Positions 1 through 8,130 of a stretch of DNA of 64,000 nucleotides are shown here, piece after piece. This DNA is from Stieleria mannarensis (lineage in GTDB: Bacteria; Planctomycetota; Planctomycetia; Pirellulales; Pirellulaceae): the NCBI RefSeq assembly GCF_014154935.1, contig NZ_JACEHH010000016.1, positions 1 through 64,000 of the forward strand, in the 5' to 3' direction. Every line of letters begins with the position of its first letter. Within the stretch, counting starts at the first letter, position 1. The position numbers and the translations under genes were made by a program. The notes below the pieces were generated by a model, which saw only the letters and a list, made by a program, of their open reading frames with translations, was not told the DNA's origin and did not search any database.

Positions 1-351
1 CCAAGAGTTGGACACGCAGCAGCGGATCGGGCGGTTTCGAAATAGTGACTTTACTTTCCGCGGCTCGGTCAACGCGGTCGCTCTGGCATTGAAGATCGAG
101 AAAAGTGGCAATGAGCGGCGATGTTCCCGACTGGCGTTCCGGTCGGAATCGCGAACCAAACGATGCACGCCCAGTTCACGCATTGTTGCGATCGACGGAC
201 CCTTCCACCGTTACGACACTTGCCCCTCGTCACCGCCAACCGGTTGGCCTGTAAGCGGTGTGATCGTCATCGTTCGCGCTGCATCACCGAAAACCGGAAT
301 TCAACTATTAATCTTTCTTTATGCCGTTTGAAGTGAATGGAGTAATGAGTC
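1..351. other. Upstream region without a supported gene
   Basis: No reading frame here resembles a protein family. The last bases before the first gene hold GGAG at 339-342, a plausible ribosome binding site nine bases before the GTG start at 352. Confidence 0.5.
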
Positions 352-1329
352 GTGTGTACACGTATTTTGTGGAACACCAATGGTTTGATGACGTCCGTCG
401 GGCGAACAATGGATTGGGCGGAATCGACGGAACCGAAGCTCTACGTCTTTCCGCGAGGAATTTCGCGGGATGGCGGTCGGGTCGGGCCGGTTGAGGTCGT
501 CGAGGTGAATCCGGCCAAATGGACTTCGAAGTACGGATCGGTCATTGTTTCCGCCTACGGACTCGCTTCGGTTGACGGGGTGAACGAAGCAGGGTTCGCA
601 ACGCACCTGTTGTTCCTCACTGCAACGGATTTTGGACCGCGCGACCCGAACAAAGCGGGTGTTCATGCGGGACTGTGGGGGCAATATCTGCTCGACAACG
701 CTTCCACTGTTGAGGAGGCGTTAAGGCTGATGAAAGAGATTCAACCGATTATGGTCGAGCACGGTGGTTTTAAAACGTCGCTGCATCTGGCGATTGAAGA
801 CGCGACGGGAGATTCGGCGATCATCGAATACGTGGATGGGAAACCGACGATCTACCACGGGCCCGAACATCGAGTCATGACAAATGACCCACCCTATAGC
901 GACCAATTGCTGGAACTGGAGAAATGGAATTTCGAGGACGCGACGCGCGAGACGCCGCTGCCGGGAAACGTCAATCCAATCGACCGTTTCGTGCGGGCCA
1001 ACTACTTCCTGAAGACCCTTCGGAAACCACAGGATGAACGAGCCGCAATTGCGACTGTCTTTTCCCTTGCCCGCAACGCGTCCGTCCCTTTCAATGCACC
1101 CTACAAGAATCCCGGAACGATTTACGACACCGAGTACCGTACGGTTGCCAACTTGGACGCGAGGCGGTACTTCTTTGAGCTGACGACCAGTCCAAATGTC
1201 ATTTGGGTGGACCTTGCCAAGCTGGATTTGTCATCGGGCTCTACCGTGGTGTCCCTCGATCCAGACAATATCGGACTATCGGGAAATGTGAATCAGCGGC
1301 TCGAAAGGGTGGCCACGCGACCGTTCTAG
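352..1329 (+). CDS. Linear amide C-N hydrolase (choloylglycine hydrolase / penicillin V acylase family)
   Basis: An Ntn-hydrolase of 325 residues that should cleave non-peptide amide bonds (bile-salt, penicillin V or N-acyl-homoserine-lactone type; substrate not predictable). The protein starts Met-Cys, so removal of Met exposes the nucleophile Cys2. Arg18 and Asp21 (VGRTMDW) sit exactly where bile salt hydrolases have them. The oxyanion Asn is seen at about 178 (VMTNDPPY), and an Arg of the DRFVRANYF stretch at 211-219 can be the remaining catalytic residue. The start is well fixed: an in-frame TGA ends at 348, so GTG 352 is the first usable codon and gives the required Cys at position 2. 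There is no signal peptide, so the enzyme is probably cytoplasmic, unlike many exported relatives. It is a lone gene, convergent with the anti-sigma gene. Confidence 0.88.
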   Translation: MCTRILWNTNGLMTSVGRTMDWAESTEPKLYVFPRGISRDGGRVGPVEVVEVNPAKWTSKYGSVIVSAYGLASVDGVNEAGFATHLLFLTATDFGPRDPNKAGVHAGLWGQYLLDNASTVEEALRLMKEIQPIMVEHGGFKTSLHLAIEDATGDSAIIEYVDGKPTIYHGPEHRVMTNDPPYSDQLLELEKWNFEDATRETPLPGNVNPIDRFVRANYFLKTLRKPQDERAAIATVFSLARNASVPFNAPYKNPGTIYDTEYRTVANLDARRYFFELTTSPNVIWVDLAKLDLSSGSTVVSLDPDNIGLSGNVNQRLERVATRPF

Positions 1330-1367
1330 GTCATCCAGCGCGAGTCAGTAGAGATTTCAACGCGTTT

Positions 1368-2459
1368 CTAGCGTTGGACGGAGATCGTGAACGGGGGACG
1401 CCAGCTGGGTGACAGGCTGGCGTCGTCGATGTTGACCCCGGCTTCGCTGGCGCCGAGGTGATTGAACAACGGGTGGTCGGGCATCGAATCGAGTGCCTCG
1501 GCGCGGATGAATCGAATGCTGCCGTCTTCGTACAGCACGTTGATCCCCTGGCCGCTGTGACTGAAACGCAGCTTGCCGGGATCGTCGGCATGGCTGGCCG
1601 GCCCCAGTGGGGCATCGGACATGACGGCGAACGAAGCCCGGGCCTCGAATCGCGGCGACGAGAACCCTTGATCGCCGATCACGCCCAAGGTGTAGGCGTA
1701 GTGGCCGCCGGCAAGTTGTTGCACCTGCTTGAGTTCGTTGACCGACATCTGGTGAAGTGATTGCACCGAGGGCAAGGTGGAAAGGGCAACCGATGTCGGT
1801 TCGGCCAACGTGGAGTCGCCGACGGGGCTGATCGCCGGCAGGTCTGCCGACGGGCACCAACGCAGCTCGGGTTCGTCCAGCAATCCCGCATCGGCCAGGC
1901 GGACCGCAAACATCCCGGCAAAGGCTTCCGGCCCACTCTCGGCGACTTCGGGCAACCGTCCGTGCTCGCTGCGATAAACGTATTGCATCAACGCGTTCCA
2001 GTTCCGTCGCAAGCGGTCTTCGCACGCCACCTTTCTGGCTTCGAATCTGCCCGCGGCGATCGTCGGCAACAGCAGTGCCAGCAATGTGGCGACCGACAAC
2101 AGCCCGCCGATCGAGTCCATCATGTTCCAGCGGTTGCCCCCCGCTCCGGCCTCGCCCGACAAATCCACGTCGGTCAGCATCACCGGGGCCGGCGGTCTGG
2201 CTGGGCCGTCCGATGCTTCGCCCATCGGCGGGATGCCGTCGGGGATCGCGGCCAGGGTGCGGGCCAGCAAGTCTTCGCTGGGTCCATCGAAATCGGGTCC
2301 ATCGACGACGTCATCGCACTGTTCCAGTGGTTCCAGGCAGCGCTGGATTTCTGCGAGCTGTTCACGACCTTCGGGATTGTCGCGCAGCCAATCCGAAACG
2401 CGTTGCATTTCGTCCGGCTCAAGCGCTCCGAGTAGGTATCCAAGCAGATCTTCGTGCAT
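1368..2459 (-). CDS. Membrane anti-sigma-like protein with planctomycete H-x-DG C-terminal domain
   Basis: 363 residues. The N-terminal 60 residues (MHEDLLGYLLGALEPDE...) resemble the cytoplasmic helical domain of anti-sigma factors, but no Cys/His zinc motif is obvious. One hydrophobic segment (about 125-145, GGLLSVATLLALLLPTIAAG) should cross the membrane. The outer part carries the FSHSGQGINVLYEDGSIRFI stretch, close to the H-x9-DG signature of DUF1559-type planctomycete proteins, with one extra residue between His and Asp-Gly. It lies 163 bp downstream of an ECF sigma gene on the same strand, which supports a partner role. The pairing and direction of control are inferred. It could also be a pseudopilin-like protein with a cytoplasmic extension. 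Confidence 0.7.
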   Translation of the reverse strand: MHEDLLGYLLGALEPDEMQRVSDWLRDNPEGREQLAEIQRCLEPLEQCDDVVDGPDFDGPSEDLLARTLAAIPDGIPPMGEASDGPARPPAPVMLTDVDLSGEAGAGGNRWNMMDSIGGLLSVATLLALLLPTIAAGRFEARKVACEDRLRRNWNALMQYVYRSEHGRLPEVAESGPEAFAGMFAVRLADAGLLDEPELRWCPSADLPAISPVGDSTLAEPTSVALSTLPSVQSLHQMSVNELKQVQQLAGGHYAYTLGVIGDQGFSSPRFEARASFAVMSDAPLGPASHADDPGKLRFSHSGQGINVLYEDGSIRFIRAEALDSMPDHPLFNHLGASEAGVNIDDASLSPSWRPPFTISVQR

Positions 2460-2547
2460 CGGCAGGAAATGCGGCGGGCGAGTGAAGGATGGACTCTGCT
2501 GCGGATGCAGCGGTTTGCGAGTGTTGCTAAGTCCTACGCACAGTGGC

Positions 2548-2561
2548 CCGAACCGGTTCGG
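2548..2561. promoter_or_regulatory. 14-bp perfect palindrome between sigma and anti-sigma genes
   Basis: CCGAACCGGTTCGG is a perfect palindrome in the 163-bp spacer. A related half (GGTTCGGGG) follows at about 2568. It could be an operator or an RNA hairpin that separates expression of the two genes; function is not known. Confidence 0.35.
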
Positions 2562-2622
2562 CGGATGGTTCGGGGCACGTTCCTGGTCCCGCGATTTTAC
2601 AACATTCGCGCTCCCGGCGTGC

Positions 2623-3267
2623 TCAATCGCGAGGCGCGGCGTGGGATTCTTCCCACATCACGCCCAATCGCTGGACGGCGGCGTGCAACCGGCTCTTGAC
2701 GGTGCCGACAGGAATCCCCAGGACTTCGGCGGCCTCGCGGTACTTCAGCCCCTGGTAGTAGACCAGCTGAATCACCTGCTGCATGGGCTGGCCGAGCGAT
2801 GAAATGGATTCCTTCATCCAATCGCCATTTTCCTGCGATGACGCCGCGATCAAGGGGTCCGGGGTTCCGCCGACTAGTTTTTCGGCCCAGCTGGCATTGC
2901 GTTGTTCGCTGTCGTTGGGGGTGCGGTCCAGGCTGACCATGCGGTGCCGTTTGTTGCGGCGCTGGACGTCGATGGCCTGGTTGGTCGCGATCGCATACAG
3001 CCAGGGGCGGAAACGCCGCGAAGAGTCAAATTGTTGGCATTTCAGGTGAACTTGCAGAAACGTCCCCTGGAACGCGTCCTCGGCCATCTCGGTGCTGCCG
3101 ATGTAACGCCGCAGGTAGCTGTAGATTTCACGCTGATAGCGTCCCATCAGCTGGTTGAACAACGATCGATCGCCGGTTTTACGATAGGCGGCCAGCAATG
3201 CCTCGTCGCTCAATTCCTCGGTTTCGGTTACCGAAGCGGGGCAGACAGAAGCGGTGGTGGAGGACAT
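2623..3267 (-). CDS. ECF-type RNA polymerase sigma factor
   Basis: 214 residues. Region 2 spans about 40-110 (LFNQLMGRYQREIYSYLRRY, then AEDAFQGTFLQVHLK and FRPWLYAIATNQAIDVQRR, which matches the -10 recognition helix area). Region 4 spans about 155-205, with YYQGLKYREAAEVLGIPVGTVKSRL forming the -35 helix-turn-helix. An N-terminal tail of about 20 residues precedes region 2. No extra C-terminal domain is present. The next gene on the same strand encodes a membrane protein that may be its anti-sigma factor, so this is likely a signal-responsive alternative sigma factor. Its target promoters cannot be told from the sequence. Confidence 0.9.
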   Translation of the reverse strand: MSSTTASVCPASVTETEELSDEALLAAYRKTGDRSLFNQLMGRYQREIYSYLRRYIGSTEMAEDAFQGTFLQVHLKCQQFDSSRRFRPWLYAIATNQAIDVQRRNKRHRMVSLDRTPNDSEQRNASWAEKLVGGTPDPLIAASSQENGDWMKESISSLGQPMQQVIQLVYYQGLKYREAAEVLGIPVGTVKSRLHAAVQRLGVMWEESHAAPRD

Positions 3268-3591
3268 GGGCCGAGGTTCCGTTTAATCGGGCAGGTGGTC
3301 GAGCAGACAGATGGTTAATGGAAACGAGCGGTCCATAGCACGCGTCAAAAGAGCGAAGAAGCCGCCACTGCGAAGGAATAGGGTGCACGGAATTTCCCCT
3401 GCACCGTGGTACGTATTATCGCGCCCGATGGCCCATTCGTCAAAGCGCTTTTTCGCCGAATTGTCGCCTCCGGAGGGGGCGACGGCTGGATGACGGCTGA
3501 TTTCAGGGATAAAAAGCCAAGGCCCGCATGGTTTTCAGACAGAGCCACTAGCCTTGAGGGACCGTCCCGCTCAGGGCGATCATCGTTTTGT

Positions 3592-3659
3592 GTACGATGG
3601 CCCCTGCCGGGCTGTCGTCCGTGGGACATCGGCGCGACGCCCTCGAAAGGACGTCGTCC
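3592..3659 (+). repeat. Copy 1 of a ~67-bp dispersed element (GTACGATGGCCC family)
   Basis: It begins GTACGATGGCCC and ends AAAGGACGTCGTCC, with CGTGGG and CGGCGCGACG inside. The reverse complement of 36025-36090 aligns over its whole length with few changes. It lies just before the permease start, in the probable 5' leader. Confidence 0.7.
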
Positions 3660-3714
3660 ATCCATCCCCTTTCACCCCCTTTCGCTGCTGTCCCTTTTTT
3701 CCGATGAATCTCTC

Positions 3715-5412
3715 TTGAACGCATCGAATCGAACGGGTCAACACGCCCATCGCTACGAGTGGTTGACGCCCGGTGATGTGAACGCATTCTTTGGGCTGAT
3801 GCTGGACAACCTGACCGGCCTGTTTCTGGTGGTCATCCTGTTGGGAGGGTTCGGGTTTCCCACCGATTTCGCAATCTCTGCCTTGGTCCCCGGCACGGCC
3901 TTGGGCGTCTTGGTCGGCGACCTGGCGTTCGTTTACTTTGCGTTCCGGTTGGCCAGGGAGAAACAGTCCAGCGACGTGACGGCGATGCCGCTGGGGCTGG
4001 ATACGCCCAGCGTGTTCGGCGTTTGTCTATTGATCCTGGGTCCGGCCTATCGTCAAGGCATCGATGCGTTGGGGTTGTCACAGATGGACGCGGCCTACCG
4101 GACTTGGCACATCGGAATCTGGTGCATCGTGATGAGCGGTGTGCTGAAACTGGCGTTGGCACCGGCGTCCAACTGGGTGCGCCGGGTGGTGCCGCGGGCG
4201 GGGTTGTTGGGGTCGCTTGCCGCAATCGCGTTGGCGCTGATCAGTTTCTTGCCGCTGGCCGAAATCCTGGGTCGGCCGCTGCCGGGGCTGGTCGCATTGG
4301 CGATCGTGCTGACGACGTTGATCGCCCGCGTGCCGCTTCCCGGGCGAGTGCCGGGAACGCTGGGGGCGCTGCTGGTCGCCGGTCTGATTTATTATCTGAT
4401 GTGTGGATTGGGGATCGAGGGGTACCACTTTCCCACGCTCAGCACGATCGAGTGGTTTCCGACGCGGTGGATGCAATGCTGGGACGGTAGCTGGATCTCG
4501 GCCTGGTCGGAGGCGCTGCCTTACCTGCCCATCGCGCTGCCGTTTGCGATCGCCACGGTCGTCGGCGGAATTGATTGCACCGAGAGCGCCGCGGCGGCCG
4601 GGGATTCCTATCACACGCCGACGGTGATCGGTGTGGAAGCGGTGGCGACGTTGCTGGCCGGATTGTGCGGCGGAGTGATTCAGACGACGCCCTACATCGG
4701 ACACCCGGCCTACAAGGCGATGGGCGGACGCGCCGGGTACACGCTGGGGACGGCACTGGTGATCGGGTCGGCGGGGCTGATCGGATACTTCACGTTCCTC
4801 AACGACATCATCCCCAAGCCCGCCGTGCTGCCGATCCTGGTGTTTATCGGGTTGGAGATCACGGCGCAAAGTTTTTCGGCGACACCCAAGCGGCATTACG
4901 CGGCGGTGGCGATCGCATGTTTGCCGGCACTGGCTGCCTTGGTGGTCAACTTCAGCGGTCAAGTCCTCGGCGATCAAGCGATGCGCAACGCCGGCGTCGG
5001 ACTGTCGGATCTGAGTCCCGTGTTTCAAGAGAATTTTGCGACCATTTCGATGCTGGCCAGCGGGTTCATCTTGACCAGCTTGCTGTGGGCTTGGGGGTTG
5101 GCCGCATCGATCGATCGCAACCTGCGGACCGCGGGGATCGTGTTTCTGGTTTGCGCGGTATTTACACTGTTCGGCCTGATGCATTCGCCGCTGGAAGGCA
5201 GCCGGTTGTTTTTGCCGCTGGGGCCGGCGAGTTGGGAGGTGATCGTGTTGGCGGAGGAAAGCCGGGCGAAGGTGTTCGAGTTTGCCGCCGGTTACGCGGT
5301 CGTCGGCGTGATGTTGTTGGTATGGCGGCGTTGGATTCCCGCGTCGGATGCTGGGCTGGCCGAAGTGAACGATCCAACGGGACAAGATTGGGAGAACGAT
5401 GCGGCGCACTGA
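3715..5412 (+). CDS. Xanthine/uracil-type (NCS2/AzgA-like) membrane permease
   Basis: A polytopic transporter of about 565 residues from the TTG start at 3715. Twelve or so hydrophobic segments are visible. Family-like stretches are TAMPLGLDTPSVFGV near the third membrane segment, GGIDCTESAAAAGD in the middle, and GGVIQTTPYIGHPAYKAMGG after it; these occupy the substrate-site positions of purine/uracil permeases such as AzgA, though the match is distant. The open frame runs further upstream to 3406, but that part holds a dispersed repeat and no plausible coding sequence. The first conserved block (RYEWLTPGDVNAFFG) begins just after TTG 3715. No good ribosome site is seen. A small membrane protein gene overlaps its 3' end. 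Substrate is uncertain. Confidence 0.78.
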   Translation: MNASNRTGQHAHRYEWLTPGDVNAFFGLMLDNLTGLFLVVILLGGFGFPTDFAISALVPGTALGVLVGDLAFVYFAFRLAREKQSSDVTAMPLGLDTPSVFGVCLLILGPAYRQGIDALGLSQMDAAYRTWHIGIWCIVMSGVLKLALAPASNWVRRVVPRAGLLGSLAAIALALISFLPLAEILGRPLPGLVALAIVLTTLIARVPLPGRVPGTLGALLVAGLIYYLMCGLGIEGYHFPTLSTIEWFPTRWMQCWDGSWISAWSEALPYLPIALPFAIATVVGGIDCTESAAAAGDSYHTPTVIGVEAVATLLAGLCGGVIQTTPYIGHPAYKAMGGRAGYTLGTALVIGSAGLIGYFTFLNDIIPKPAVLPILVFIGLEITAQSFSATPKRHYAAVAIACLPALAALVVNFSGQVLGDQAMRNAGVGLSDLSPVFQENFATISMLASGFILTSLLWAWGLAASIDRNLRTAGIVFLVCAVFTLFGLMHSPLEGSRLFLPLGPASWEVIVLAEESRAKVFEFAAGYAVVGVMLLVWRRWIPASDAGLAEVNDPTGQDWENDAAH

Positions 5413-5761
5413 CCGACCAGACGATCAAAAAGCGCTGGGCGACGTGCGCCGGGCGATGGCGTTGGCGATGTCGATCACGATGTTGATTGCGGCGTTGTTG
5501 GCGTGGTGGTTTGCCAGCGACAGCACCGGAACGTTTGTCGCCGCAGCGTGCGGCCGGATCGGGTTGGTGTTGGGGGCGCTGTGGCTGGCATGGCCGTCGC
5601 TGAAACGTCCGGCGAAATGGCTGCCGGCTAGTGCGCCGGTGATCGGAGTGATCGCCCTGGTCGTGCTCGCCGCCCAGCCGCGGCTGATCATTCCGGCGAT
5701 CCCGATTGTGGGTGGATTGATCACGGTGTCGGCGTTAGCCCGAGCGTTTCGACGGAAGTGA
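5399..5761 (+). CDS. Small membrane protein coupled to the permease
   Basis: 120 residues with four hydrophobic segments (about 20-40, 47-66, 77-92 and 94-110) and a basic C-terminus. The ATG lies inside the last codons of the permease gene (14-bp overlap), so the two are probably translationally coupled. No family is recognised. It may be an accessory to the transporter, but that rests on position alone. Confidence 0.6.
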   Translation: MRRTDRPDDQKALGDVRRAMALAMSITMLIAALLAWWFASDSTGTFVAAACGRIGLVLGALWLAWPSLKRPAKWLPASAPVIGVIALVVLAAQPRLIIPAIPIVGGLITVSALARAFRRK

Positions 5762-5842
5762 GGCTAGGTCTGTCGCTGGGAAGGGGGAAGAAGATGGGCC
5801 TCGTCGAACAGCCAGCTTGACGTGGTTGGCCGGTGGGGATTA

Positions 5843-5891
5843 GGGGCAGATGGCAGAATGATGGGGGCAAAACGATGGGGGCAAAACGATG
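5843..5891 (+). repeat. GGGGCARAAYRATG short tandem units
   Basis: One GGGGCAGAATGATG-like unit (interrupted) is followed by two GGGGCAAAACGATG units. Related units occur in opposite orientation at about 34045-34075 and 61799-61826 and in this orientation at about 61735-61768. Confidence 0.65.
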
Positions 5892-5929
5892 AGTTGGCCG
5901 ATCGGGTGAGACGTAATCAGCGGAAGGTG

Positions 5930-5996
5930 GTGCGACGCCCTTTCTAGCCGGTTCGGGTAAAGTCCAGTCGACGACAGCCCGGAAGGGCCATCGTGC
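5930..5996 (-). repeat. Copy 2 of the ~67-bp GTACGATGGCCC element
   Basis: It starts GTGCGACGCCCTTTCTAG and ends GGAAGGGCCATCGTGC, in reverse orientation relative to the copy at 3592. It lies between the convergent permease unit and rpoD, just past the rpoD stop codon, where it could act as a hairpin at the 3' ends. Confidence 0.65.
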
Positions 5997-6029
5997 GGGG
6001 AATGATCACCCTAATCTGGCAGCGTCCGT

Positions 6030-7613
6030 TTAGACCACCTCGTTGCCTTCGATCAGTGCCATGTCGGCTCCGTCGAGGAAGCTGGCCAGCGATCGGGCTC
6101 GATAGGGTTGTTGCAGTTTACGAACCGCTTTGCTTTCGATTTGGCGGACGCGTTCGCGAGTGACTTGGAAGATCCGTCCGACTTCTTCCAGCGTGTAGGT
6201 GTAACCGTCGGCCAGGCCGTATCGCAGTCGCAAGATTTCACGCTCTCGATAGTTCAGCGTTTCCATGGCCAGGTCGATTTGAGCCTTCAGGGCTTGGCGG
6301 TTGGTTTCCAACAACGGGTCATCGTCGCGGTGGTCTTGCAGAAATTCACCGAACACGCTGTCTTCGTGGTCGCCGACGGGTTGATCCAACGACAACGGCT
6401 GGCGGCTCATTTTCAGGATCACGCGGGTATCGTCCAGGCTCAGGCCGCTGCGGGCACAGACCTCTTCGGCCGTCGGTTCGCGTCCGTTCTCTTGAACCAG
6501 GTCACGGGTGATTTGACGGATCTTGTTCATCGTGTCGATCATGTGAACCGGGACACGAATCGTGCGGCTTTGGTCTGCGATCGCACGGGTGATCGCTTGG
6601 CGAATCCACCAGGTCGCGTAGGTGCTGAACTTGTAGCCGCGGGCGTGTTCGAATTTGTCGACCGCACGCATCAGTCCGGTGTTGCCTTCTTGGATCAGGT
6701 CCAAGAAGGACAGGCCGCGGTTGCGATACTTTTTGGCGATCGAAACCACCAGTCGCAAGTTGCCTGCCGACAAGACGCGTTTGGCCGCTTCGTAGTCTTC
6801 GCGAAGGGCTTCGCACGACGACACGCGTCGGCCCAACGTCTTGGGCGATTCGTAGGTCATCCGCATCAGGTAGCTCAATTCGCTGCGGAGTTCTTTTTCC
6901 GACGGCATGCCGGGCAGATCGGTCGGCGAACCTTCTTGCAGTTGTTTGCGGATTTCGTTCATCCGCCGTGAAGACTTCTGAAGCTTTTGGAAGATCGGCT
7001 GCAGTTTTCCGGTGCGAAGGTTCATTTCTTCGACCAAGCGGACGGCCTTGTTGCGGCGGATCACCAGGTTTTTCCAGGCCGCACGGCGTTGACGCATCGG
7101 CAGGCGTTTGTTGATCGCGGTGAAGTAATCCACCTTGTTCTGGCTCAACAGGTGTTCGAGCGTGCGAACGTTGGGGACGATCCGCTTCATGATCGCCTTC
7201 TTTTCAACCGCGTTGGTCACGCTGACTTCGATCGTGCGATCCAGTCGCAGCTGTTTGTCGCGGACTTGTTGCAGCAGTTTGAGCGAGCCCTGCAACATAA
7301 AATCGGTCGCGAGCATGCAGTGGCGGTACTTGTCACGGGTCTTTTCAATCTGCTTGGCCGCCGAAACCTCTTGGTCGCGGGTCAGCAAGGGGATTTGGCC
7401 CATTTGCATCAAGTACATTCGCACCGGGTCTTCGGTGGGATCGGCTTCGGATTCCATTTCGTCGGCGATGCCGCGGGCGTCTGCAGGGGCCTCCTCCAGG
7501 TGATCGTCGGCGAACTCTTCGCCCATCACCCGGGAGCGTCGGTCGACCGATTCTTCGGCTGCAAAGGCGTCGTCTTGTAAGCTGCGTCCGCTAATCCTGG
7601 TACCCATCAACAT
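6030..7613 (-). CDS. rpoD: Primary RNA polymerase sigma factor RpoD/SigA
   Basis: 527 residues from the chosen start. Region 1.2 holds [22 protein letters not shown] roughly 150-residue non-conserved insert follows. Region 2 holds [37 protein letters not shown] and the promoter-melting stretch [22 protein letters not shown]. Region 3 begins with TIRVPVHM. Region 4.2 holds [20 protein letters not shown]. All are typical of the housekeeping sigma factor. The start ATG at 7613 is preferred because the minus strand reads AGAGGAGACGATG there, a strong ribosome site. An upstream ATG in frame (7709) would add 32 non-conserved residues. It is a single gene, divergent from glnE. Confidence 0.96.
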   Translation of the reverse strand: MLMGTRISGRSLQDDAFAAEESVDRRSRVMGEEFADDHLEEAPADARGIADEMESEADPTEDPVRMYLMQMGQIPLLTRDQEVSAAKQIEKTRDKYRHCMLATDFMLQGSLKLLQQVRDKQLRLDRTIEVSVTNAVEKKAIMKRIVPNVRTLEHLLSQNKVDYFTAINKRLPMRQRRAAWKNLVIRRNKAVRLVEEMNLRTGKLQPIFQKLQKSSRRMNEIRKQLQEGSPTDLPGMPSEKELRSELSYLMRMTYESPKTLGRRVSSCEALREDYEAAKRVLSAGNLRLVVSIAKKYRNRGLSFLDLIQEGNTGLMRAVDKFEHARGYKFSTYATWWIRQAITRAIADQSRTIRVPVHMIDTMNKIRQITRDLVQENGREPTAEEVCARSGLSLDDTRVILKMSRQPLSLDQPVGDHEDSVFGEFLQDHRDDDPLLETNRQALKAQIDLAMETLNYREREILRLRYGLADGYTYTLEEVGRIFQVTRERVRQIESKAVRKLQQPYRARSLASFLDGADMALIEGNEVV

Positions 7614-8130
7614 CGTCTCCTCTGATCCCGGCTTGGAATATTCGGTTTGGTCCGGGAGGGGTACAGCATCAAGGATGCCGGCCCCCGTTGATGAGAACGT
7701 ATATGGCATTGCAAGTCGTTTGTGGGGTTGGGGTTGCGTTAATGACGCTGGCGTCGGTCGAGGGCGGAGTGTTGCAAAAAGCCCACGAAGGGGCGTCGCA
7801 AAAACTCAACGGAGGTGGCAACATTGGGCCTCCGGACGCCGGCAGCGAGTGGTTGCAGCGGGGCCGCTGGTTCGGCGGACAAATCTGGTCGCGTTCCCCC
7901 TGGCCGAGCCGGTGATGTTCAAATGTAGGTCACCGGACACGCACTTAACGGAAAACCCTCAGGAATTTAGACTAGGGAGTCCACGGAGAGTTCCCCAGCT
8001 TTTTCGCGACGCGGTACGGTTCGGTTGAATCGTGACGCGGAAGCGAGGGGGGGCTGAGTTGGCACGGCGGTAGGCGCTTCCAGATAGTTTTCGATTCCTC
8101 GTTCCTGACGATTCCCACGTGAAGCCGCCC
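7614..8130. other. Divergent intergenic region between rpoD and glnE
   Basis: About 500 bp that must hold the promoters of both genes. I could not assign clear -35/-10 boxes. A short frame at 7691-7915 (+) has a hydrophobic N-terminus but no ribosome site and no family. Confidence 0.4.

Noticed and set aside
3406-3714. N-terminal extension of the permease
   Set aside because: It covers a dispersed 67-bp element and non-conserved residues; the first family block begins after 3715.
7688-7915. Small secreted protein between rpoD and glnE
   Set aside because: The N-terminus is hydrophobic, but there is no ribosome site, the rest is low quality, and the stretch must hold two promoters.
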